From positions 1-64,000 of the forward strand of contig CAVSMH010000014.1 of the NCBI GenBank assembly GCA_963728965.1: a stretch of DNA of 64,000 bases, written 5' to 3'. The DNA comes from DASQZT01 sp963728965 (GTDB lineage: Bacteria; Acidobacteriota; Terriglobia; Bryobacterales; Bryobacteraceae). Below are positions 31,041 through 39,700 of this stretch, piece after piece (the stretch's first letter is position 1; the number at the start of each line of letters is the position of its first letter). The position numbers and the translations under genes were made by a program. The notes under the pieces were generated by a model, which was not told the DNA's origin, searched no databases, and saw nothing but the letters and a program-made list of their open reading frames with translations.

Positions 31041-31430
31041 TTATTTCAGCTTCGAGAAGTCGGTCGGGTCCATAAACACCGATTCGACCTTCTGCACGAT
31101 CTTTCCGCTGGCTTCGGACTCCGCGGCCACCTTCTTCCACTCCGGATCGTCCCGGAAGGCTTTCCAGCTTTTTTCGGCGGCGGCGCGGCTGGGGTGGGCC
31201 AGGATGTAGATGAGGGTCGTCTTGGATTTCTCGGGATCCTCGGGTACCCAGTAGCCGATGCTTTCCATGCCGTGGCGATTGAAGATGGCGATGGTGTGAT
31301 CGCGGAAGCGGGCCTTGAGCGCCTCCAGCTTACCCTCGAAACAGGTGTAGGTGCGTAGTTCGTAGACATGGTTCTGGGCGAACGCGAAGCCGGCGAACAG
31401 CAAGGCCGAGAGCAGCAGTTTACGGGTCAT
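31041..31430 (-). CDS. Exported NIPSNAP-family protein
   Basis: A 129-residue protein with a signal peptide (MTRKLLLSALLFAGFAFAQ). The NIPSNAP domain begins at HVYELRTYTCFEGKLEALKARF and continues IAIFNRHGMESIGYWVPED…LIYILAHPSRAAAEKSWKAF, the ferredoxin-like fold of this family. The molecular role is unknown. It is encoded directly upstream of the carboxyltransferase, and its start is 4 bp inside the end of the radical SAM gene (stop at 31427). Confidence 0.82.
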   Translation of the reverse strand: MTRKLLLSALLFAGFAFAQNHVYELRTYTCFEGKLEALKARFRDHTIAIFNRHGMESIGYWVPEDPEKSKTTLIYILAHPSRAAAEKSWKAFRDDPEWKKVAAESEASGKIVQKVESVFMDPTDFSKLK

Positions 31431-32776
31431 GCGTTTGATTCTAGCGCGGCTTTGGCCAGGATGGGCGCGACATACGCCTGATTCTCCAATGCCTCCAGGA
31501 CGATGTCGAAGGTGTCTTTGATGCGCAGGCGGCAAGTCATGGTTTCCGCGGAATCGAAGCTGGCGTTCTCGCGGAGTTTGTTGACCGGCATGCCGCCGCC
31601 GCAGACCTCAAAATATTCGCAGCTCGCGGCACAGCGCTCCACCCCCGCGCGCACTTCGTCGCAAACGGCCTGAAACGCAGTGGCGGATTCGGCGCCGCCG
31701 GGATTCGGAGTATGGACGTTGTCGAACACGAAATCGCCCCGGCTGGCATGGTGAGATCCGAGCAGTTCCGGAGAAAAAGTGCCGACGTTGCCCTCGCAGT
31801 CGAACGAGAGAATGGCGAATGGCTCCGATTCCATCGAACAGATCGGCATTCCGCCGTCCCGGATGTACTGGCAGGCCTGATCGAGCTCCCGAACCCGTAT
31901 TTCCGGCGTCGCGGCCCGGAGCGCGACGAGTTTGCGCAGGAAACTCCGGTAGCGCTGCGTCACGGCCCGCGGATCGGGTCCCAGCAGGCTCGACCCGTGC
32001 AGCCCGCTGGGCTCCTCGGTGAGGAGAACGACGTTCCGGATTCCCTGCTCGAGGTAAAACTGCCACACCGGCTCGACATGCTCCATCACTCGCGCGGTTA
32101 GCACCGTGGTCACGCTGAAGGGAACGGCCCGCGCGCGCAATTTCGCGACGCCCGCCATGGTCCGGTCGAAGCTGCCCGCGCCGTTCCGATCGGATCGCTG
32201 GGCATCGTGCAAAGCGCGGCTGCCATCGATGCTGACGCCCACCTGAACCCGGTGCCGCAGGAAGAGATCGCACCAGGCATCGTCGATCAGGGTGCCGTTG
32301 GTTTGAATCCAGTGGACGATGTCATGCCCGCGTGGTTTCGCCGCGTCAATTATGCCGATCGCACGTTCGTAGAATGCGGTCCCGACGGCGAGAGGCTCGC
32401 CCGACTGCCACACGACGTCCAGCGGGTCCGCAACCGGACGGGCGAAGACGTAGCGTGCAATCGCCGTCACCGTATCGGGCGTCATGCTCTTATTGACATC
32501 GCGATCGGGCAGATAACAATAGGCGCAATCCAGGTTGCACCAGGTGGTGGGCTGGAGGACCACCATGCGAGTAGCGTCGCGATCGCCTGGAGTCGCGGCG
32601 GTTGCGACCGGAAAGGAATGCGAGGGCTTCCGCGCCCACCGGGCCGGTGCCGTGGCATGGAACGTACTGACAGACGCTTCCGGACGCCGGGCCCGATACT
32701 TTTCGAGCCGTTCCCCGAATCCCGGCTCCGTCGCCGGGAGGATTTCAGGAGGACCTGGAATTCGGTATTCGATCAT
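31427..32776 (-). CDS. Radical SAM/SPASM peptide maturase (GrrM/OscB-like)
   Basis: A 449-residue protein. Residues 71-300 are a radical SAM domain; the [4Fe-4S] cysteines are C80, C84 and C87 in TTWCNLDCAYCYLPDR. 'DVVWQSGEPLA' and 'HWIQTNGTLIDDAWCDLF' follow, closest by eye to the GrrM/OscB cyclophane-forming maturases. The C-terminal SPASM region has CSMESEPFAILSFDCEGNVG and CAASCEYFEVCGGGMP, ligands for auxiliary clusters. Residues 1-70 are an extra Pro/Arg-rich segment not expected in the family. It starts 5 bp after the TIR gene stop (or in overlap, at 32794). It probably installs a crosslink in a peptide, but no precursor gene is obvious nearby. Confidence 0.85.
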   Translation of the reverse strand: MIEYRIPGPPEILPATEPGFGERLEKYRARRPEASVSTFHATAPARWARKPSHSFPVATAATPGDRDATRMVVLQPTTWCNLDCAYCYLPDRDVNKSMTPDTVTAIARYVFARPVADPLDVVWQSGEPLAVGTAFYERAIGIIDAAKPRGHDIVHWIQTNGTLIDDAWCDLFLRHRVQVGVSIDGSRALHDAQRSDRNGAGSFDRTMAGVAKLRARAVPFSVTTVLTARVMEHVEPVWQFYLEQGIRNVVLLTEEPSGLHGSSLLGPDPRAVTQRYRSFLRKLVALRAATPEIRVRELDQACQYIRDGGMPICSMESEPFAILSFDCEGNVGTFSPELLGSHHASRGDFVFDNVHTPNPGGAESATAFQAVCDEVRAGVERCAASCEYFEVCGGGMPVNKLRENASFDSAETMTCRLRIKDTFDIVLEALENQAYVAPILAKAALESNA

Positions 32777-32781
32777 GGCAC

Positions 32782-33774
32782 TTACCACTCCCATTGCAGA
32801 ATATAGTCGCCGCCGAGTTCGGGCTTCTCGACCGCCGTGACCCGGCGGCCGCCCTCCGCCACCGGGCAGTCTCGGATCTTGCGCGTCACTCCGCCTTGCC
32901 GGACCAGCAACTCCGCCACCCGGCAGGGGCGCTCCGAATGGAATTCCACCTCCAGTGTGAGCGACTCGGTGGTCTGCTCCACCAGGTGGCTGAATGATTC
33001 CGTATTTGCCGTAAAGGAGTCGAGCAGCTCGTACCCCCAAGTCACCGAGAATCGTCCTCCCGCCGGAATGGGCGCCGCGAAGCGTTTGCCGATCTCGACG
33101 ATGCCGGCGAAGGCGGAGCGGATCTCAGGAGCTGCTCCATCGAGAATGATGTTTCGGACCGTGCCATCCGCCCCCATAAGCGCAATCCGGTATTCTGCCG
33201 TCTCCTGGGTGACCTGTACGGATTCGGTCCCGCGAAGCTGTGCCACATGGGCGGCGGCGTCAGTGAAGGCCAGCGCTTTGTGAAGATCGTGCACCACAAA
33301 TCGGGGAAGGTCCTGCGAGACGGGACGAGGAACCAGCCGTCTCGCCTGCCTGGCGCGGCGGATGAGCACTCGTTGCAGGTTCTGATAGCCGGACGCCTCA
33401 AAAACATCGACCCGGTGCCGATGCTGGAGCGAGTCGGGAACCTTACAGGCATCGAGACATGCCGGGATCAGAAAAATCCGGTCCGCGGGCATGGTCTCCG
33501 CGACCTTGAGCCCGAATCGAATTTCGCGATTCAGATAGCCCTGTCGGTTCACCGCGATCTTGGAGAGGCAGATCAGCATGACATCGCTGGCCTTAATGGC
33601 CTTCTCAACCGCGGGCTCCCATTCCTCGCCCGGCAGCAGATCTTGCTCATCCATCCACGGTTTGACGCCATCTTTTTCGAGTTGCGAACGAAGCTGCCGG
33701 ACCCGTGGCTTGTCGCGGGAAGAGTGGCTCAAGAATACCTGAAGCGGCCGCCTGCGCCGGGAGGGTGTTTCCAT
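32782..33774 (-). CDS. TIR-domain protein with beta-rich C-terminal domain
   Basis: A 330-residue protein. Residues 10-135 form a bacterial TIR domain: LQVFLSHSSRDKPRVRQLRSQL, the loop DLLPGEEWE, VMLICLSKIAVNRQGYLNREIRFGL with Glu84 at the position of the NADase catalytic glutamate, and RIFLIPACLD. Residues 150-330 are probably beta-rich (…EYRIALMGADGTVRNIILDGAAPEI…, FSVTWGYELLD, DYILQWEW). Bacterial TIR domains often cleave NAD+ or make nucleotide signals in defence; others are structural adaptors. It is cotranscribed with the radical SAM gene. Two TATAAT-like hexamers lie upstream (33786-33801, minus strand). Confidence 0.88.
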   Translation of the reverse strand: METPSRRRRPLQVFLSHSSRDKPRVRQLRSQLEKDGVKPWMDEQDLLPGEEWEPAVEKAIKASDVMLICLSKIAVNRQGYLNREIRFGLKVAETMPADRIFLIPACLDACKVPDSLQHRHRVDVFEASGYQNLQRVLIRRARQARRLVPRPVSQDLPRFVVHDLHKALAFTDAAAHVAQLRGTESVQVTQETAEYRIALMGADGTVRNIILDGAAPEIRSAFAGIVEIGKRFAAPIPAGGRFSVTWGYELLDSFTANTESFSHLVEQTTESLTLEVEFHSERPCRVAELLVRQGGVTRKIRDCPVAEGGRRVTAVEKPELGGDYILQWEW

Positions 33775-33883
33775 GGCAGGACAATATTATATTGAATTAT
33801 ATTGACGCCGAGGACAATTTGCACGCCCGGATTTTGCGAATTTCCGCTGCGCACCGTGTTAGCATGGCGCTCGCGGTAGCCCC
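33775..33883. promoter_or_regulatory. AT-rich divergent promoter region for the TIR operon and the PHP phosphatase
   Basis: In an otherwise GC-rich region this gap contains ATATTATATTGAATTATATTG (around 33784-33804). On the minus strand it gives two TATAAT hexamers (33786-33791 and 33796-33801), 10 bp apart, about 12-22 bp before the TIR start codon. A -35 element is not clear. Confidence 0.45.
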
Positions 33884-34639
33884 TTGATCGACATCCACAG
33901 TCACATCCTTTGGGACCTCGACGACGGCGCAGCCAGCATGGAAGAGAGCCTCGCCATGCTGGAGGCGGCGGCCGCCGACGGCACCACCGACATCGTGGCC
34001 ACGCCGCATTCCAATGCCGAGTATCGGTACGATCCCGGGCTGGTGGCGCGGCGCATCGAAACGCTTTCGGCGCGCCGTTCCGGGCAGCCGAAGATCCACT
34101 ACGGCTGTGAGTTCTTTCTGAACTTCGACAACCTCGATCACCTGCTGCGCGGGCATGCCGATTACACCATTAACGGGGGGCGGTACCTGCTGCTCGAGTG
34201 TCCCGATTTCCAGGTCATCAGGCAGACCGAATCGGTGCTGGAGCGCCTCATGGACGCGGGCCTGGTGCCGATCCTCGCGCATCCGGAGCGCAATCCGATG
34301 CTGCAGAAATCCATCGACCAACTGGATCGATGGGTGGAGCTCGGCTGCCTCACGCAGGTCACGTCGCTGTCGATTACGGGTGGCTTCGGATCGCCTCCCC
34401 GCGCGGCGGCGATGCGCTTCCTCGAGCGCGGTCTGGTGCACCTGGTGGCCAGCGACGCGCATGACCCCAAGCACCGTCACCCCTGCATGTCCCAAGCCCG
34501 TGAAATCGTGAAGCGCCGGTCCGGCGAGGAGGCCGCCGAACTGCTGCTGACGGAAAACCCGCGCGCGGTAATCGAGGACCGCGCGGTTGCCGCCGGCAAA
34601 ACCGTGGTGACAAATTCACGCCGCTGGTGGCCGTTTTGA
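33884..34639 (+). CDS. CpsB/YwqE-type PHP tyrosine-protein phosphatase
   Basis: A 251-residue protein with a TTG start at the family's usual N-terminus (IDIHSHILWDLDDGA). PHP metal-binding motifs are present: DIHSH, TPHSN (about 42), E…C/F (about 70), LAHPERN (about 130) and VASDAHD (about 193). Such manganese-dependent enzymes dephosphorylate tyrosine kinases that control polysaccharide polymerisation and export. No kinase gene is visible here, but a ligase-like gene lies 4 kb downstream. Confidence 0.85.
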   Translation: MIDIHSHILWDLDDGAASMEESLAMLEAAAADGTTDIVATPHSNAEYRYDPGLVARRIETLSARRSGQPKIHYGCEFFLNFDNLDHLLRGHADYTINGGRYLLLECPDFQVIRQTESVLERLMDAGLVPILAHPERNPMLQKSIDQLDRWVELGCLTQVTSLSITGGFGSPPRAAAMRFLERGLVHLVASDAHDPKHRHPCMSQAREIVKRRSGEEAAELLLTENPRAVIEDRAVAAGKTVVTNSRRWWPF

Positions 34640-34679
34640 TCCGGCGAAATCAATTATAATAAGGCCTGGAATTCTAATC

Positions 34680-34997
34680 GTGTTTTGTCCGAAATGTAAG
34701 GCCGATGCCGGCCACCGTTCCCACCGGCGCAATGTTCGGGATTTCCTGCTCAGCCTGTTCGGTTGGTACCCCTATCGATGCAAGTGCGGGCATCGCTTTT
34801 CCCAACGGCGGGATTTCGTGCTTCCGGCGGGCACCTCCGTCAAAATGGTCGAGAGCGAGATCCGCACCACTCGCGCCGCCGCCCTCCGCTCCATCCGGCG
34901 CCGCGAATTGCTGCTGTTCGGCGGTGCTCTCCTGCTCTTTGCGGCGTTCCTGTATTACCTTACCCGCGAACGCGCTCCTACATCGGACGGCAACTGA
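34680..34997 (+). CDS. Small zinc-ribbon single-pass membrane protein
   Basis: A 105-residue protein with a GTG start. MFCPKCKADAGH and YRCKCGHRF supply four cysteines of a zinc ribbon (residues 3-6 and about 34-36). A membrane segment near the C-terminus (LLLFGGALLLFAAFLYYL, about 78-95) is followed by a short tail. A TATAAT (34655-34660) lies upstream. Its 3' end overlaps the convergent gene by 43 bp. Function unknown. Confidence 0.65.
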   Translation: MFCPKCKADAGHRSHRRNVRDFLLSLFGWYPYRCKCGHRFSQRRDFVLPAGTSVKMVESEIRTTRAAALRSIRRRELLLFGGALLLFAAFLYYLTRERAPTSDGN

Positions 34998-36214
34998 GCG
35001 GCGGCCCGGATTTCGACTTCCTGCAGCACCACGTAGCCGTTGATACGCGTCATTCCGGGCGGCCGGTGGTAGGACAGAGACAGCCGCACGAGCCGGCATT
35101 CCGCAGGGGTCCGAAAGTGGGTGTCGCTTCGCCTCCCTTCCTCGGCGGCCAGATCCTCGCTCGCCGCCAGTTCGCGGCTCCCGCCGACGTCCACGATGCG
35201 CCAGGTCACTCCCGACGCTGAGGGAATATCGGCCGTCCGGAATCCGGATGCCAGGGTGTAATCCGTGTTCTCTTCCACCGGCACCCACTCGGTGAGCACG
35301 TCGCAGTTCTCCGGCTGTTCCCCCGAAAAAGTGAGCCGGAGCCCACCCGATCGATCTTCCCGGGCTGCGCTCACGCCCTCCACCACCGGCAGTCTCCAGT
35401 CGAACCCGGCTCCCGAAGGAGCCGTCGTAAACCGGCCGTTCGTCACCAACGCTCCCCGTTCCGGCGCCAGCGGAGCCAACCGGATGCGGTGAGCCGCCGC
35501 CAGCGAGTTCCATACCTCCACGGCATCCCGCGCACGCCCCGTTTCCAACAACCGGCCGCAGGCGGTCAACAGCAGCGGCGTATCGGCCTCGCGCCCGGAC
35601 TCCAGCACTCTCCGCACGGCCAGCACAAGTGCGTCCAGCCTCCCATCCTGAAGCAGATACTGGACGTATCCCGCGCGCACGTCGGGCCGCCGGAGCGCCA
35701 GCCGATCCATCACGTCCCCGCCGTTCCCTACCCGGCCGCACAGCCGGAACAGCGGTACCCCGCCATCGTAGACCATCTCCGCCGCCGAATTCGCCCACTC
35801 CCAAAAATGCAGCCAGTCATCCCGGCGGAAATAGAAATTTGCCAGCGTCCAGCGCGGCAGATACCCGCGGTCCTCGGCGGCCGCCCGCCGGAGGCATCGC
35901 TCCGCCTCGGTCAGGTCGCCCGCATCTTCCCGTGCGAGCCCCAGCGCGATCCACGAACGCGCATCGGCGGGGTTGCGCTCCACCGCGCCCCGCAGCGCCG
36001 CGAGCGACCTCTCCGGCTCCGTCTCCGCGGTGAGCAGGGCCAGTCGGTACTCGTACTCGGCATTTCCGGGAAGCCAGTGCAGCGCTTCTTCCGTCCCCGC
36101 GATCGTCTCTTTCCGGACCTGGTCGTCTGCCCACCCCATACGCGCCGACCATGCCCCGGCCGCTGCCAGCCCCACCAGAACGCATACTGCGCCCGCGAGC
36201 CGTACTGTACCCAT
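34955..36214 (-). CDS. TPR-like exported protein with carbohydrate-binding-like C-terminus
   Basis: A 419-residue protein starting MGTVRLAGAVCVLVGLAAAG, a signal anchor. Residues 30-160 have tetratricopeptide-like helices (EEALHWLPGNAEYEYRLALLTAETEPERSLAALRGAVERNP…DLTEAERCLRRAAAED). Residues 230-410 are beta-rich (…NGRFTTAPSGAGFDWRLP…LRLTFSGEQPENCDVLTEWVPVEENTDYTLA…), like jelly-roll domains of surface-polysaccharide proteins. Its ATG shares a base with the stop of the upstream DnaJ-domain gene (TAATG), so they are translated together. Confidence 0.7.
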   Translation of the reverse strand: MGTVRLAGAVCVLVGLAAAGAWSARMGWADDQVRKETIAGTEEALHWLPGNAEYEYRLALLTAETEPERSLAALRGAVERNPADARSWIALGLAREDAGDLTEAERCLRRAAAEDRGYLPRWTLANFYFRRDDWLHFWEWANSAAEMVYDGGVPLFRLCGRVGNGGDVMDRLALRRPDVRAGYVQYLLQDGRLDALVLAVRRVLESGREADTPLLLTACGRLLETGRARDAVEVWNSLAAAHRIRLAPLAPERGALVTNGRFTTAPSGAGFDWRLPVVEGVSAAREDRSGGLRLTFSGEQPENCDVLTEWVPVEENTDYTLASGFRTADIPSASGVTWRIVDVGGSRELAASEDLAAEEGRRSDTHFRTPAECRLVRLSLSYHRPPGMTRINGYVVLQEVEIRAAAQLPSDVGARSRVR

Positions 36215-37293
36215 TAACGCGTTACTTCCCGTATCAGCACCCCCTCGCCTGAACTCAACATCGGCCGCCGCCCCGCGCTGGTGGTCCACCACGCCACACT
36301 CATCGAATCGGGCGATCGCAGCGTCAGTTCGATTGCTCCTTGGGCGCCGTCGCTCGCCGTCCATACGACGCGCCCAGAGTCGCCCGCCGGGGTCGCGCCT
36401 CGAACCTGGAATTTCACCTCCGGGGAGATGGCTTGGTCGGGTACCCGGTATTTCGCTTGGTACGTCCCCACGATCTGGCCGCCTTCCTCCCTCAACAGGC
36501 ACTCAACGTAAATCGCCCGATATCGCCCCGGGACCGCCCGCTCCCTTCCCGGCGGCGTGTACAACCAGTTTCCCGCAAACCGCGGCGCCGCCGGGCTCGC
36601 CGGCTGCCTCGTCGCCGCCGGCTCCGCCGGTCTTGTGGCACTCTCGGCGACCGGCTCCGCCGCCGGCAGCGTCGTGCGCGGATGCGTCGGCGCGGCAAAA
36701 TGCGGCGCCATTGCCGGCTCGGGCGCCGAGAGCCGCCTTACGGACTTGCGTCTGGAAGCCGAGGACTGGTTCACCGGGCGCGGAATCGGCCCGGTTCGCC
36801 GATCCGTGACGATCGGCGCGCTGGCGTCTACCGTCCCGGCCACCGCTTCCGCCGGCAGAGTCGGCACCGCTTCCGCCGTCGCGGAGCGCGGAACCCCGTA
36901 CCACGCAATCCCAGTCACCAGACACGTCCCGGCGATCAGAATACAAAACCAGTGGCGGACGGCCACCGGCCTCCAGGCCGGCTGTTCGATGGGGAGGATC
37001 ACCATCGGCCTCCGACCCTCGGCCATCAAACCCGGCCGGCGCATCGCGCCTCGCCCCATACTCGGGAGCTTGGCGGAAATCCTCAGCGTTTCGTCGTACG
37101 CGCGACGCTTCTGAGGGTCGGTCAAGGTGGCGAAGATGTCGTTAAGACGCATCATCTGTCGCTCCGCGACCACCCGCAACTGCGGATCCGGCTGCGCATC
37201 CGGGTGCAGCACCCGCACCAGCATGCGATACACCTGCCGGACTTCTTCGGTGGAAGCCCCCGGCTCCAGTCCGAATTCCTCGTAATAATTCAT
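36214..37293 (-). CDS. DnaJ-domain membrane protein
   Basis: A 359-residue protein. Residues 2-70 form a J domain (MNYYEEFGLEPGASTEEVRQVYRM…LHPDAQPD…LNDIFATLTDPQKRRAYDETL) with the HPD tripeptide at 30-32, which stimulates DnaK. One membrane segment (about 112-130, HWFCILIAGTCLVTGIAWYG), a Pro/Ala/Thr-rich linker, then a C-terminal beta domain (about 245-350) follow. Orientation predicts the J domain in the cytoplasm and the C-terminal domain outside. It is coupled to the TPR gene, and may recruit DnaK to an envelope process. Confidence 0.82.
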   Translation of the reverse strand: MNYYEEFGLEPGASTEEVRQVYRMLVRVLHPDAQPDPQLRVVAERQMMRLNDIFATLTDPQKRRAYDETLRISAKLPSMGRGAMRRPGLMAEGRRPMVILPIEQPAWRPVAVRHWFCILIAGTCLVTGIAWYGVPRSATAEAVPTLPAEAVAGTVDASAPIVTDRRTGPIPRPVNQSSASRRKSVRRLSAPEPAMAPHFAAPTHPRTTLPAAEPVAESATRPAEPAATRQPASPAAPRFAGNWLYTPPGRERAVPGRYRAIYVECLLREEGGQIVGTYQAKYRVPDQAISPEVKFQVRGATPAGDSGRVVWTASDGAQGAIELTLRSPDSMSVAWWTTSAGRRPMLSSGEGVLIREVTR

Positions 37294-37439
37294 GTCAATG
37301 AGCCGGCCAGCCGCTGTGCTGCCGGCCCTCTCCTCAGCCCGTTTTCCCGCCGTCGCGCGGCTCCCGTTCCGGCCCGTCGGAAACGCGTGTATTTCATTTG
37401 TGCATGAGCGCGTAATTCAAATGTAAAACAATAGTTTAC

Positions 37440-37506
37440 GACGCCAAATACTTGTTAAATTCTGCTCTAAAGTATACTCTAATTCCAGACGATTCTATTC
37501 GGTGAA
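37440..37506 (+). promoter_or_regulatory. Promoter of the FecR-domain gene
   Basis: TTGTTA (37452-37457), 15 bp, TATACT (37473-37478), in an AT-rich stretch, about 28 bp before the ATG at 37507. The spacer is shorter than the usual 17 bp. The ribosome binding site is weak (GGTG). Confidence 0.5.
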
Positions 37507-38400
37507 ATGATGTTCAAATCGGTCCTTTCTCTGATTTCCAGCGGCTGCTTCCTCGTTCTGGCGGCGGCTTCCCCCTCCATCGGTACGGTCAGGTCGAGTG
37601 GAGAGTTTCGCGTGGACGGCGCGGCCATCCGGGGCAACAGCACCCTCTTTGACGGCGATATCGTCGAGACTGCGGTCGCTCGCTCCGTGGTGCAGCTTGC
37701 CGGCAGCCAGCTTACGCTGCTGCCCGCCTCGCGCGCCCAGGTGTATCGCGATCGCACGATTCTCGAAAAGGGCTCCGGCCTTTTCACCGGGGCTCAGCAA
37801 CAGATCGAGGCGGCCTCGCTGCGCATCGCGCCCGCCGCGGCTGGCGCAGTCCTTCAGGTAGACGTCTCCGCACCCGGCCGCATCGCGGTCACCGCACGCA
37901 CTGGTTTCGCGGAAGTACGCAACGCCTCCGGCGTTCTCGTGGCCAGCCTTCGGCCCGGAATCGCACTGGCCTTCGAACCGCAGACCGCCGCCTCCCAGGT
38001 CAGACTGGCTGGGGTCGTGACTTCCCGTGATGGCAAGTTCTTCCTCACCGACACCACCGCCAATGTCACGGCGGAAGTCCAGGGCGCCGACCTGAAAAAA
38101 TATGTGGGCAAGAAGGTGGAGATCACCGGTTCACCCATTCCCAACGCGACTCCCGCCCCCGGCGCATCGCAGGTCGTGCAGGTCCTCTCGGTCAGCGTCG
38201 TCGCCATCGCCGCCGTGGCCGGCAGCGCGGGCGCTGCCGGAGCGGCCGCCGCCGGAGCCGGTGGCGCTGCGGCCGGTGGTATTTCCGCCGCCGCGACCGC
38301 TGCCATCATCGGCGGCGTCGCAGTCGGTGGAACCCTCGGAGGCATGGCTGCTGCCAATGCCGGTCCGTTCAGCGACAATCCCTCGGCCAGCCGCCAGTAG
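37507..38400 (+). CDS. FecR-domain exported protein with glycine-rich membrane tail
   Basis: A 297-residue protein with a signal peptide (…SGCFLVLAAASP). A FecR-like domain (about 25-130) shows GEFRVDGAAIRGNSTLFDGDIVETA and later LQVDVSAPGRIAVTARTGFAEVRN, the pattern used by periplasmic FecR domains that bind ligands or envelope components. Residues 160-210 look like a small OB-type fold (…GVVTSRDGKFFLTD…KKYVGKKVEITG). The C-terminal 80 residues are Gly/Ala-rich and hydrophobic (GISAAATAAIIGGVAVGGTLGG), a likely membrane segment. It lies just before the O-antigen-ligase-like gene. Confidence 0.8.
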   Translation: MMFKSVLSLISSGCFLVLAAASPSIGTVRSSGEFRVDGAAIRGNSTLFDGDIVETAVARSVVQLAGSQLTLLPASRAQVYRDRTILEKGSGLFTGAQQQIEAASLRIAPAAAGAVLQVDVSAPGRIAVTARTGFAEVRNASGVLVASLRPGIALAFEPQTAASQVRLAGVVTSRDGKFFLTDTTANVTAEVQGADLKKYVGKKVEITGSPIPNATPAPGASQVVQVLSVSVVAIAAVAGSAGAAGAAAAGAGGAAAGGISAAATAAIIGGVAVGGTLGGMAAANAGPFSDNPSASRQ

Positions 38401-38435
38401 TATTCTTGTTCTGGAGGACCGGCGGGCAGCGTCTG

Positions 38436-39599
38436 ATGCACTTCGCCTTGGCGGCGCTATTCTTCTTCGCCATCCTGACGTTGTGGGTGCCAGCCGCTTG
38501 GCCCGTCACGGTTTTCCAGGTCGGGATCTTCCTTCTCGCGGGCATCGCGGTGCTTCGGGCACTGCGACGCCCGCTGCTGTTCTCCTGGCCCGTGGTACCG
38601 CTCGCCTTCGCGGTGTTCTGGGGTCTGCTCCAGTGGCTCACCGGCCGCACCTACTACGCCTTCGACACAGTCACCGCCATCGTCCGCTGGACCACCTTCC
38701 TTGCCGTCCTGGTGATTGGCATCGTCGTGTTCGCCAATCGCGAGCAGCGTCACTGGTTCCGCGCGGCAATGCTGTGGTTTGCCTTCTCGGTGGCCGTCCT
38801 CGCCACCCTGCAAACCTACACCGCAGGCGGGCGTGTCTTCTGGATTTTTCCGACCCCTTACACCACCGACTTCATGCCCCCGGTGCCCTACCGCAATCAC
38901 TACGCGGCCTTCGTTGAAGTGGTGCTCCCCTTCGCCTTATACGAGGCGCTTCGCCGCGACCGAGGTGTCCTCCTTTACGCCGGCATGAGTGCCGCCCTGT
39001 ACGCTTCGGTGATCGCCTCCGCCTCGCGGACAGGTACGCTGCTTGCCACCGCCGAGATCCTCGTCATGATGACCGCGATGTGGCGCCGAGGCCGCGCCTC
39101 CGGCCGTTCCGTGGGTCTGTCCCTTGCGGGTATCGTTCTGCTGTGCGCCGCCTTCGTTGCCGTCGTGGGCCCCGAAACCGTGTGGGCGCGATTCCAGGTT
39201 CCCGAACCGATGCGGCCCCAATTTGCCGTTGCTTCGCTGCACATGATCGCCGCCCATCCCTGGTTCGGCGAGGGAATGGGGACATGGCCTACCGTCTATC
39301 CGCACTATGCCGTGGTGGATTTCGGTTATTTCGTCAACCAGGCGCACAGTGACTGGCTGCAATGGGCCGCGGAGGGCGGGCTTCCCTTCGCGCTCGTGAT
39401 GGCATCGCTCTTCGTGTGGACACTGCGGCACGCGGTCCGCTCGCTATGGGCTTTAGGTGTCGTGTCGGTATTCCTACACGCCCTCGTGGACTACCCGTTT
39501 TCCCGCCCTGCCCTGGGCGCGTGGCCAATCCTGGTCCTGGCCATGCTCGCAGCGCAATCGCAGGCCGACCGGCCGAATTCACCCAATCCCAACCCTTGA
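38436..39599 (+). CDS. O-antigen ligase/polymerase-like membrane protein
   Basis: About 387 residues. The ATG at 38436 is preferred; a TTG at 38406 is possible, and GGAGG lies at 38412-38416. Ten or more membrane segments are visible. The large periplasmic loop holds PPVPYRNHYAAFVEVVLPFALYEAL, and the conserved late region GEGMGTWPTVYPHYAV…NQAHSDWLQWAAEGGLP matches the Wzy_C/WaaL family, which joins polysaccharide to a lipid or polymerises repeat units. It follows the FecR gene by 35 bp, and the two may form an operon. Confidence 0.82.
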   Translation: MHFALAALFFFAILTLWVPAAWPVTVFQVGIFLLAGIAVLRALRRPLLFSWPVVPLAFAVFWGLLQWLTGRTYYAFDTVTAIVRWTTFLAVLVIGIVVFANREQRHWFRAAMLWFAFSVAVLATLQTYTAGGRVFWIFPTPYTTDFMPPVPYRNHYAAFVEVVLPFALYEALRRDRGVLLYAGMSAALYASVIASASRTGTLLATAEILVMMTAMWRRGRASGRSVGLSLAGIVLLCAAFVAVVGPETVWARFQVPEPMRPQFAVASLHMIAAHPWFGEGMGTWPTVYPHYAVVDFGYFVNQAHSDWLQWAAEGGLPFALVMASLFVWTLRHAVRSLWALGVVSVFLHALVDYPFSRPALGAWPILVLAMLAAQSQADRPNSPNPNP

Positions 39600-39700
39600 T
39601 TGCGCGCCGGCGCAAAAACGCTCAGTGGATTGCGCCGCGTCGAAACCCCGCTGGCCACGAACCGTCCCGTGCTCGCTCCTGCGCTTGCGGTCACACCAAA

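Noticed and set aside
29471..31075. Long plus-strand open frame over the carboxyltransferase gene
   Set aside because: The protein lacks domains and is the reverse of a clear enzyme; such shadows are common with high GC third positions.
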